A stretch of DNA of 12,521 nucleotides, from positions 1-12,521 of the forward strand of contig CAKKSJ010000299.1 in NCBI GenBank assembly GCA_919902965.1, read 5' to 3'. The notes under the pieces were generated by a model. It was not told the DNA's origin, did not search any database, and saw only the letters and a program-made list of their open reading frames with translations. Positions 6,878 through 12,521 of the stretch are shown in pieces (position 1 is the first letter of the stretch; each line of letters opens with the position of its first letter). Source of the DNA: Burkholderiales bacterium. GTDB lineage: Bacteria > Pseudomonadota > Gammaproteobacteria > Burkholderiales > SG8-39. A program made the translations under genes and the position numbers.

Positions 6878-7162
6878 ATGTTCCGATCCAACCCCGTGTC
6901 GTTGCCCAACCTGGCCAACATCGAGCAGCTGGTTGACGGTGCGGGGCAGATCACCATCGGCGCCATCCATCCCCTGCGCTGCGTCGCCATCGCCAATGAT
7001 GCCCACAGCAGCCTTACCATGCTGATCCGCCGTGACGGTGAAACCCTGGCGCAACTGCTGATCCGGCTCGACGCCGCCATCGCCAAGGTCCGCAACGAGG
7101 AAACGTTTACCGACGAAGTGAATGTCCCTGCGCCCCGGCAAACACCACCGCGCCGTCGCTGA
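6878..7162 (+). CDS. Conserved-looking small hypothetical protein (94 residues)
   Basis: The function is not recognised. The plus-strand frame reads like a soluble globular protein. It has an N-terminal block SLPNLANIEQLVDGAGQITIG, then ALRC-like IHPLRCVAIAND, an amphipathic helix DGETLAQLLIRLDAAIAKV, an acidic patch NEETFTDEVN, and a proline/arginine tail ending RQTPPRRR. The two opposite-strand frames over the same bases are low-complexity and look like shadows. Weak points are that no clear Shine-Dalgarno site precedes the ATG and that the frame stays open upstream of it, so the true start is uncertain. It has no operon partner and lies tail-to-tail with the cytochrome gene. It could be an intact orphan or a remnant of a mobile region. 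Confidence 0.5.
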   Translation: MFRSNPVSLPNLANIEQLVDGAGQITIGAIHPLRCVAIANDAHSSLTMLIRRDGETLAQLLIRLDAAIAKVRNEETFTDEVNVPAPRQTPPRRR

Positions 7163-7215
7163 ACAATTCCTTCCCGCCGCAAGACGGTACTGAGGCGACG
7201 CTTACGCTTGACGTC

Positions 7216-7995
7216 TTACGGGTGCTTCTGCTTCCCCGTGAAATGGCAGCCGCCACAGTCCATCATGCCACGGCTGTTCTCGAGGGAACCTCCCTGGTCA
7301 TGGCAGGAGCGGCACGCCTGGACTTCGGACGAGAGAACGTGCGCGGGCTTAAATCGCCCATCCAGTCTGCTGTTCAACAGCTCAACTGTATATTTTGCCA
7401 CCGAGCCGGTGAGCCACGCGCATCGCTCCGACCGTTCCTTTGAAAAGGACTTGAATCCCGTTTCCTTGCACCAACGACTCACCGAGACATGGCACAGGGG
7501 GGAATGGGCCACCGACGCCTTGATCTCGAATTTCGGAGACTTGGGTCGGTAGCTGGGAAGGGCTTCCTGTTCGTACCAGTTGAACACCTCGCGGATAAGC
7601 GGAAACGCAGCCTCTCTCGGTTTTTTGTCGATCCCTCCGGCAACCAGGAAGGTGGCCGCGGAAGCACCAATCAGGGTGCCGCAAAGCGACGAGACACCCG
7701 CAACCCCACCTTCACCAAAAACCATCATCTCCGACGGCATGACGGTATAAGGGAACCCAACTGTTTCCCTGAGCTGGCTGATGATCGCATCGAAGGTTCC
7801 GTAGCAACATGCCCCCTTGTAAAATCCTGCGTACCCGCGTTCTCCCGCGAGTTCCGGATTCAATCGCTGGTAGGGCCAGGGAACCGCGGGCGCCTTCACA
7901 CTCTCTTGCGTAGCACCCGCCAAGATTGGCGTAACAGCAACTCCCCCCGTGCCGAGCGCGAGCATTTTAAGCAAATCTCTTCTTCGATTGCTCAT
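7216..7995 (-). CDS. Split-Soret-type diheme cytochrome c with a twin-arginine leader
   Basis: The 259-residue product has two CxxCH heme-attachment motifs near the end, CRSCH (228-232) and CGGCH (247-251). The N-terminal two thirds has the cysteine pattern of the C-GCAxxG-C-C / split-Soret cytochrome family: YKGACCYGTFDAI (Cys 63, 64), GGVAGVSSLCGTLIGASAA (Cys 105) and HSPLCHVSVSRWC (Cys 168, 176). The leader NRRRDLLKMLALGTGG then VTPILAGA fits a Tat signal (RRDLLK), with cleavage near residue 28. A good AGGAG lies 9 bases before the ATG. Split-Soret cytochromes were described in Desulfovibrio as dimeric redox proteins of uncertain role. Here it is expected in the periplasm as an electron-transfer or redox protein. 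There are no partner genes next to it. Confidence 0.85.
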   Translation of the reverse strand: MSNRRRDLLKMLALGTGGVAVTPILAGATQESVKAPAVPWPYQRLNPELAGERGYAGFYKGACCYGTFDAIISQLRETVGFPYTVMPSEMMVFGEGGVAGVSSLCGTLIGASAATFLVAGGIDKKPREAAFPLIREVFNWYEQEALPSYRPKSPKFEIKASVAHSPLCHVSVSRWCKETGFKSFSKERSERCAWLTGSVAKYTVELLNSRLDGRFKPAHVLSSEVQACRSCHDQGGSLENSRGMMDCGGCHFTGKQKHP

Positions 7996-8075
7996 ATTAT
8001 CTTTCTCCTAATTTGTGTTGTGGGGATATCCCATAAGGAGGAAGCAAGGCCCGTACCAAAGCCATGTGGCGCTTG

Positions 8076-8081
8076 ATAATA
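8076..8081 (-). promoter_or_regulatory. Candidate -10 box of the cytochrome gene, separated from its -35 by the IS
   Basis: TATTAT on the minus strand lies about 80 bases upstream of the cytochrome ATG. If the IS at 8094-8714 is removed in thought, TTGTTT (8724-8719) falls exactly 16 bases upstream of it. Short promoter boxes in AT-rich DNA are easy to find by chance. A GGGATATCCC palindrome at 8023-8032, between this box and the gene, may be an operator. Confidence 0.3.
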
Positions 8082-8103
8082 TATAGTAAATTCAGTTAAA
8101 TGA

Positions 8104-8122
8104 CCCCCGGCAAAGCCGGGGG
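8104..8122. repeat. IS200 right-end hairpin
   Basis: Perfect 8-bp stem CCCCCGGC/GCCGGGGG with an AAA loop, followed on the plus strand by CTTA. An exact copy, including the CTTA, lies at the other end of the element in the same orientation. Such subterminal hairpins are what Y1 transposases bind in single-stranded DNA. It lies downstream of tnpA. Confidence 0.9.
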
Positions 8123-8161
8123 CTTATCAATTGAGCGTCTCAAAGGCGCTGGTAAACCATG

Positions 8162-8178
8162 AGCCGCCCAAGGCGGCT
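8162..8178. repeat. Hairpin at the tnpA stop codon
   Basis: AGCCGCC (8162-8168), loop CAA, GGCGGCT (8172-8178). The stem begins inside the tnpA stop codon (8179-8177). There is no U-run after it, so it is a poor Rho-independent terminator. It may protect the transcript end or belong to the transposase binding region. Confidence 0.6.
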
Positions 8179-8608
8179 ACACGATCAGTTTCATTTGGTC
8201 GTAGCGTTCATCCTCGTCCTCTTGGCTGCGGATGTATGCTCTGACCATCGTTTCATCAAGCCCTACCGTTGAGACAAAGTACCCACGGGCCCAAAACACC
8301 TCGCCCGTGAAATTCCGCGCCCTCCCGCCGAAGTGCCTCGCTATCGCGATCGCACTCTTGCCCTTGATGTAACCCACCACGTTGGATACCGCGTACTTCG
8401 GCGGGATACTCAAGCACATGTGCACGTGGTCTCCCATCAAATGCCCTTCCACGACCTGCGACTCTTTCTGCTTCGCCAGATCTCGGAATATTTCTCCAAG
8501 GTGCCGCCGCAGTGCCTCGAATATCTTCTTCTTTCGCTTCTTTGGAATAAACACCACGTGGTACTTACAGTCCCATCGCGTATGGCTCAAACTCTGATAC
8601 TCTTTCAT
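8177..8608 (-). CDS. tnpA: IS200-type Y1 HUH transposase
   Basis: The 143-residue product has the normal TnpA length. Seen are the N-terminal strand WDCKYHVVFIPKKRKK, the metal-binding HUH motif in GDHVHMCLSIPPK (His 61, His 63), the block GYIKGKSAIAIARHF, FWARGYFVSTVG, and the nucleophile in RAYIRSQE (Tyr 125 with Gln 129). All catalytic residues are present, so the enzyme is probably active; it would move single-stranded DNA at the lagging strand by peel-and-paste. ATG 8608 is chosen because GGAGG lies 6 bases upstream and the family N-terminus starts there. The frame is open further upstream to 8689, through the end hairpin. The leader contains two short stems with CAA loops (8641-8653 and 8660-8672), which may limit translation as is known for IS200. 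Confidence 0.96.
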   Translation of the reverse strand: MKEYQSLSHTRWDCKYHVVFIPKKRKKKIFEALRRHLGEIFRDLAKQKESQVVEGHLMGDHVHMCLSIPPKYAVSNVVGYIKGKSAIAIARHFGGRARNFTGEVFWARGYFVSTVGLDETMVRAYIRSQEDEDERYDQMKLIV

Positions 8609-8679
8609 TGTGAACCTCCATCTCTTGGTCGAGACGGCAGGGTCACAATGACCGCGGTAAAGGTCAAACCTTGGTGAGT

Positions 8680-8698
8680 CCCCCGGCAAAGCCGGGGG
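8680..8698. repeat. IS200 left-end hairpin
   Basis: CCCCCGGC, AAA loop, GCCGGGGG, upstream of tnpA. It is identical to the hairpin at 8104-8122 and continues identically as CTTA. Confidence 0.9.
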
Positions 8699-8714
8699 CT
8701 TACCTCACTGAGTT

Positions 8715-9530
8715 AGTTAAACAAAATAAGCGATAGACGAATTCACCCTTCGCTTGGTTTGAATCCGAGCCGAAGTACATTTTATTTATTCATATGTGCG
8801 GCCGTATAAAGAATGTTATTTATTTTCAACATATTAACACTGTTTACGATGTATATTTTTGATATACTCCACCCGGAGATGGCCTTGCGGCACTACAGCG
8901 GGGCGCAAACCGCAGGGCATCATTGCAATAGAACGAATTAGCCTAAATTCGGCGGTTGGCCTTCCTACCGGCAGCCGGAAAGCCGTATCTGGGGCGGGTT
9001 TTCGACCGGTTGAGGCAACTGTGCGAGCGATTCCTCCGTTTGGGTGAATTCCAAGGGTCGGCCGATAAGCGAGGAATGGGCAAGTTGATCGCGCTACCGG
9101 CACCTACCGCATCCTGACGACCCTCGCCGCCGCGGCTCAACGGGATCTGCCGCAATAGCGCTTCCCCGATATAGCTGTATATCAAAAATACGCACTGCAG
9201 ATGGTCTTATCCATCTGAAAATCAAATACAAATTTGTCCGGCGCGCTTTTTTTGTACGAAAAAAATGTTCTTCAGCCTATCCATGTATCTAGGGTTTTGC
9301 CGACTTAATGCCCGCAAACCCGCGCCGTTACTGGGGAGCGGCCAAAATTTTGACCCGGAAGTGTCAAAGTCGGGTCCAACCCGCACTCGGGTGCGCCGTC
9401 ACATCTACACGTACAAGAGGGCGGCTGCCGTGCTCTATGACAGCAATAACGTAGAGCACTCTGAGCTAGGAATGTGGCAAAGAGCCGGATCGGCGAAAAA
9501 ACAATTGTTCCGGCATGGTCGTGTCGGCCG
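8715..9530. other. Gene-poor region between the IS and the signalling genes
   Basis: The part at about 8715-8880 is strongly AT-rich and may hold promoter DNA formerly upstream of the cytochrome gene. From about 8880 to 9160 both strands are partly open (8859-9047 plus, 8834-9103 and 8943-9185 minus) without ribosome sites or recognisable motifs. GATATA/TATATC (9168-9183) and a T7/A7 near-palindrome (9248-9266) follow. The frame open on the plus strand from 9265 runs into the 3' end of the big regulator gene and is rejected. No gene is supported here. Confidence 0.4.
9430..9459. repeat. 8-bp inverted repeat downstream of the regulator gene
   Basis: GTGCTCTA (9430-9437) and TAGAGCAC (9452-9459) are exact inverse copies with a 14-base loop. 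They lie about 70 bases past the stop of the minus-strand regulator gene. No T-run follows, so a Rho-independent terminator is not supported. Confidence 0.4.
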
Positions 9531-12218
9531 TCAACTCGGTGACTTGGGTGGCGACTTGTCGTCTTGCAGAAGGATATCGATCTCTTCCGCCGGGACCGGC
9601 CGGCTGAACAGATATCCCTGGAATTCGTCGCACTTGAGCAGCCGCAGCAGATTCGCCTGTTCTTCGGTCTCCACGCCTTCGGCGACGACCTTCAGTTCCA
9701 GAGAATGCGCGAGCGAGATGATGGTGGACACGATACTCAGATCATCCGGCTTGCTGGTCATGTTCATGATGAACGCGCGGTCGATTTTCAAGGTATTGAT
9801 CGGCAGGCGGCTGATGTAGCTGAGCGAGGAATAGCCGGTGCCGAAGTCATCGACTGCGATCTCCACCCCCATATTCCTGATCGCCTGGAGCTTGCGGATG
9901 TTTGCATCGATATCCTGCATGATCAGGCTCTCGGTAATCTCCAGTTCCAGAATTCCATCTATGTCTTTGGCGCCGCGCAATACGCTTTCCACTGTGGCGA
10001 CGAAATCCTTCTGCCGCAGCTGGATCGCCGAAACGTTTACCGCGATCCGCGGAACCTGCAGGCGCTTGCCCTTCCAGCGCGCGGAATCCGCAATGGCCTG
10101 CTGCAGCGCCCAGCGGCCCGCCTCGAGAATGAGCCCGGTTTCCTCGAGGACGGGGATGAACTTCACCGGCGGAACGACGAGGCCGGTATCGGGATCGTTC
10201 CAGCGCATCAAGGCCTCGAGTCCGCTGATGCGCCGCTTCTTGAGTTCGACCTTGGGCTGGTAGTGCAGCACCAGCTCGCCCCGCTCCACCGCGCGGCGCA
10301 GTTTGTTTTCCAGCGCCAGTTTCTCGGCCACCCGGGCGTTGAATTCGGGCGCATAGAATAAATATTTGTCCCCGGAAAGTTTGGTTTTTGCCAGCGCCGC
10401 CTCGGCGTTCCGGGACAGCGTATCGGCGTCCTCGCCGTCGTGAGGAAAGAGCGCCACCCCCGCCTTCGCCGCAACGCGCAGTTCCTGACCCTCGATCCCA
10501 AACGGCTGGCCATGAATGGATGACAGAAGCTGCTCCAGGATATGCCCAACGCTACCGTCGTCGTCGTAGCGGCGCGTGACAATCGCAAACGAATCGGCGC
10601 CGAGGCGGGCCAGGATGTCGGATTCATCGAGCCCGTGTTTCAGGCGCTCCGCGACCTGGCGTAACAGCTCGTCCCCGGCATGCTGCCCCAGCGTATCGTT
10701 GACGCTTCTGAACCGCTCGAGATTGAGCACGACGACCGCAAAGCTCTTCTGCTCGCCGCGTGCCACGGCTACTCTCTGAGCCAAACGTTCGTGCAGCAGG
10801 CTGCGATTCGGCAGCCCGGTCAGAGCGTCGTAGTAGGCGAGATAGTTGAGCCGGTCCTCTTTTTCGAGGTGATCGAGCGCAAACGAAATGTCACCGGCAA
10901 TCTCGGTGAGCAGCCTCATCTCCTCCGTGTCGAAAAAATCCTGCTCCGATGCGTAGAGTAGAAGAACACCCAGCACCTTGTCCCCGACTTGCAGCGGGAA
11001 CACGACCACCGACCGGTAGCCGCGCCGCAGCGCCTGCTCGCGCCAGCGCGCCATCTGCGGATCGGTGGCGATGTCGTTGCAGACCACGGACGTCTTTTCC
11101 CGTAACGCCCGCGCGACCAGCTCGCAGCGGTCGGGCGCGTCATCCCTCGCCGTCAGGTGGATGTTGTCGAGATAGCCTTCGTCGACGCCCGCCCTGGCCA
11201 CAGGCGTCACGTCCAGGCCATTGGCGTCGAGCAGGCCGATCCAGGCCAATCTGAACTGGCCTTCCTCCACCGCGATTCGGCAGGACTCGTCGAACAGCTC
11301 CTGCCGGTCCCGGGTGCGAACGATGGTCGTGTTGATGCCGCTCAGAACGGCATACACGCGGTTCAGGCGGATGATGTGTTTTTCATACTCCTTTTGCAGC
11401 GTGATATCGCGCGCGATGGTCGACAGGTACTCGACCGACCCGCCCGCCCCCTTGTGCGCGATGATGACCTGCGAAACGGGTATTTCCCGCCCGTCCCGCC
11501 GCAGAAGCGCGCTTTCCCCGCTCCACGACCCATGCTCGACGGCATGGGGGATGCCCTGCTCCGCTACCAGCTTCGCCGCCCACTCGGGATGGGCATCCGC
11601 GATATGCAGGGCGCTCGTGTCCTCACCCGCGTGATACCCGAGCATGCCGAGGCCGCCCTGGTTTAGGAAAAGCACATTGCCGTCCGGGCCACTAGTCCCG
11701 ATTAAATCGGGGGTGGCTTCGATGATCGCCACCAGCCGGGCCTGTTCTTTTTCGATACGCTTTCTTTCCGCGATCTCCACTTCGAGCTTGGCAGTTCTCT
11801 CCGCCACCAACTGCTCCAACTGGTCGCTGAACTGCTTCAGGCGCAGAAGGTTGCGCACGCGGACGCGCAGCTCGTTGCGGTCCACGGGCTTGGTAACGAA
11901 CTCCTCCGCCCCGGCTTCCAGCCCGCGCAGGCGCGATTCGCGGTCATCGAGCGCGGTGACCATCACGACCGGGATCGCCTTGGTGGCGGCGTCCGCCTTG
12001 AGCGCGCGCGCAACTTCGTAGCCGTCCATGCCGGGCATCATGATGTCGAGAAGAATCAGGTCCGGCGGACTCTGCCGCGCAAGCTCGATCGCCTGCAGCC
12101 CGTCGGCCGCCTGCGAGGCCGAGTAGCCCTCGGCCTCGAGCATCGCGGCGAGCAGCCTGCGGTTGCGTTCCTCGTCGTCGACGACCAGGATCCGCGCGGG
12201 TTTTTTCCCTTCGTTCAT
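9531..12218 (-). CDS. Response regulator with PAS, GAF, degenerate GGDEF and intact EAL domains (predicted c-di-GMP phosphodiesterase)
   Basis: The product has 895 residues. Domains in order: REC (8-125; acidic Asp 14-15, phospho-acceptor Asp 58 in LILLDIMMPGMDG, Thr 88, Lys 110); a coiled-coil linker (about 125-160); PAS (about 160-275, ending ARDITLQKEYE); GAF (about 290-450); GGDEF (about 455-615); EAL (about 635-885). The GGDEF signature reads GADSF (540-544) and the metal residues of the DLD-type site read NLE (499-501), so cyclase activity is unlikely. The EAL site looks complete: EAL 668-670, Asn 728, LEITE (759-763), DDFGTGYSS (790-798), Lys 811, AEGVE (846-850), Gln 867. Predicted role: the partner kinase phosphorylates REC, which tunes c-di-GMP breakdown; the GGDEF domain may bind GTP as an allosteric site. 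ATG 12218 follows GGAG by 5 bases and overlaps the kinase stop as ATGA. Cytoplasmic, no membrane segments. Confidence 0.95.
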   Translation of the reverse strand: MNEGKKPARILVVDDEERNRRLLAAMLEAEGYSASQAADGLQAIELARQSPPDLILLDIMMPGMDGYEVARALKADAATKAIPVVMVTALDDRESRLRGLEAGAEEFVTKPVDRNELRVRVRNLLRLKQFSDQLEQLVAERTAKLEVEIAERKRIEKEQARLVAIIEATPDLIGTSGPDGNVLFLNQGGLGMLGYHAGEDTSALHIADAHPEWAAKLVAEQGIPHAVEHGSWSGESALLRRDGREIPVSQVIIAHKGAGGSVEYLSTIARDITLQKEYEKHIIRLNRVYAVLSGINTTIVRTRDRQELFDESCRIAVEEGQFRLAWIGLLDANGLDVTPVARAGVDEGYLDNIHLTARDDAPDRCELVARALREKTSVVCNDIATDPQMARWREQALRRGYRSVVVFPLQVGDKVLGVLLLYASEQDFFDTEEMRLLTEIAGDISFALDHLEKEDRLNYLAYYDALTGLPNRSLLHERLAQRVAVARGEQKSFAVVVLNLERFRSVNDTLGQHAGDELLRQVAERLKHGLDESDILARLGADSFAIVTRRYDDDGSVGHILEQLLSSIHGQPFGIEGQELRVAAKAGVALFPHDGEDADTLSRNAEAALAKTKLSGDKYLFYAPEFNARVAEKLALENKLRRAVERGELVLHYQPKVELKKRRISGLEALMRWNDPDTGLVVPPVKFIPVLEETGLILEAGRWALQQAIADSARWKGKRLQVPRIAVNVSAIQLRQKDFVATVESVLRGAKDIDGILELEITESLIMQDIDANIRKLQAIRNMGVEIAVDDFGTGYSSLSYISRLPINTLKIDRAFIMNMTSKPDDLSIVSTIISLAHSLELKVVAEGVETEEQANLLRLLKCDEFQGYLFSRPVPAEEIDILLQDDKSPPKSPS

Positions 12219-12521
12219 GACTTCTCCAGTATCGGCAAACGCAGCGTGAAGGTGCTGCCTTTCCCCGGTTCGCTTTCGACTTCGATGGTGCCGCCGTGCA
12301 GCTCGGCCAGCCGTCGTGCGAGCGCCAGCCCCAGTCCCAGGCCGCCGTGCTGGCGCGCCAGGCGAACGATGTGGCGCACGTCCTGCTCCGACTCCTGGTA
12401 GAGGACGACGTCGACGACGCTGGCCAGGCCGCCGATGTAGAGCAGGCGGTAGACCTCGTCGACGCTGAGCTGGCCGTGGCTGTGGATGAGGCGCTCCTCG
12501 TCCTGCCTGCCGACCTGGCTG
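12215..12521 (-). CDS. Sensor histidine kinase, C-terminal end (cut by window edge, unusual before the ATPase G2 box)
   Basis: About 102 residues are visible. The last 47 are a textbook end of a histidine-kinase ATPase domain: GGLGLGLALARRLAELHGG (G2 box), then TIEVESEPGKGSTFTLRLP. The stop overlaps the next gene's start as ATGA, so kinase and regulator should be translated together and form a pair. The 55 residues before it (blocks SVDEVYRLLYIGGLASVVDV and YQESEQDVRHIVRLAR) do not show the G1 box DxGxG or the F-box FxPF expected just upstream. The other two frames there do not restore them. Either an insertion or rearrangement has damaged the kinase, or the sequence is chimeric near 12350, or this is a divergent relative. 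The identity of the last part is firm; the integrity of the whole gene is doubtful. Confidence 0.75.
   Translation of the reverse strand, partial: SQVGRQDEERLIHSHGQLSVDEVYRLLYIGGLASVVDVVLYQESEQDVRHIVRLARQHGGLGLGLALARRLAELHGGTIEVESEPGKGSTFTLRLPILEKS

Larger units (their letters stand above)
8094..8714 (-). mobile_element. IS200-type insertion sequence (IS200/IS605 family, tnpA only)
   Basis: A single Y1 transposase gene is flanked by two identical hairpins (8104-8122 and 8680-8698), the layout of IS200/IS605 elements, which lack inverted-repeat termini. Limits are inferred: the heptamer AGTTAAA occurs at 8094-8100 and again just outside the other hairpin at 8715-8721. On the minus strand this fits cleavage after TTTAACT at both ends and an element of about 621 bases. 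No tnpB is present. The ends are good to about 15 bases. Confidence 0.85.

Noticed and set aside
6656..7182. Minus-strand frames opposite the 94-residue ORF
   Set aside because: They are rich in Gly, Asp and Gln with no structure, a typical mirror of the plus-strand frame, which reads more like a protein.
8849..8941. 30-codon plus-strand ORF starting MYIFDILHPEM
   Set aside because: There is no Shine-Dalgarno site, no neighbour coupling and no known family. It is too short to support alone.
9490..9530. Possible terminator after the regulator gene (AACAATTGTT followed by T residues on the minus strand)
   Set aside because: The palindrome has no loop and the flanking GCCGG/CCGGC arms enclose the T-run and do not precede it. 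It is not a standard terminator.
9265..9819. Plus-strand open frame running into the regulator gene
   Set aside because: Its second half is antisense to the EAL domain and its first half has no motifs or ribosome site.
9564..10361. Plus-strand open frame (265 codons) opposite the EAL domain
   Set aside because: It is the antisense of conserved EAL codons, with no ribosome site or recognisable domain.
1..12521. CRISPR arrays, tRNA or rRNA genes, phage genes, toxin-antitoxin pairs
   Set aside because: No regularly spaced repeats, tRNA arms, integrase or paired small toxin/antitoxin genes were seen on reading both strands.

Overview
The window looks like chromosomal DNA of a Gram-negative, GC-rich bacterium, most likely a betaproteobacterium. 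It has a TonB-dependent outer-membrane receptor, and its biotin synthase and GAF-GGDEF-EAL regulator read like betaproteobacterial proteins. The taxonomic guess rests on protein resemblance only. No rRNA or tRNA gene was found.

Region 1 (1-5040, all minus strand) is a vitamin B12 salvage operon. It reads from right to left: a promoter-like -10 box, a clear cobalamin riboswitch, a stem that could hide the first Shine-Dalgarno site, btuB (outer-membrane B12 receptor), btuC (inner-membrane permease), a 37-codon ORF, btuD (ABC ATPase), cobO (corrinoid adenosyltransferase) and the start of cobT (lower-ligand activation). The genes are packed with 4-7 base overlaps or gaps under 10 bases. The logic is to import corrinoid, adenosylate it and attach a lower ligand. 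Two things stand out. The 37-codon ORF is locked between btuC and btuD by ATGA and GTGA overlaps. btuD as read is broken inside its ABC signature by what looks like a slippage deletion. No btuF (periplasmic binding protein) is visible.

Region 2 (5041-6343) is bioB, divergent from the B12 operon. It has a TTG start behind a perfect Shine-Dalgarno site, and all the Fe-S ligands are present.

Region 3 (6344-9530) is loose accessory DNA. It contains about 530 bases without a convincing gene, an orphan 94-residue ORF, a Tat-leader diheme protein of the split-Soret cytochrome c type, and an IS200-type element. The element's flanks suggest that it landed between the -35 and -10 boxes of the cytochrome promoter. 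About 800 further bases follow in which no gene is recognised.

Region 4 (9531-12521, minus strand) is a signalling pair: the 3' end of a sensor histidine kinase gene overlapping by ATGA with an 895-residue REC-PAS-GAF-GGDEF-EAL protein. The GGDEF domain is degenerate and the EAL domain is intact, so the predicted output is c-di-GMP breakdown. The visible part of the kinase is odd: the last part of the ATPase domain is normal, but the sequence just before it does not look like one.
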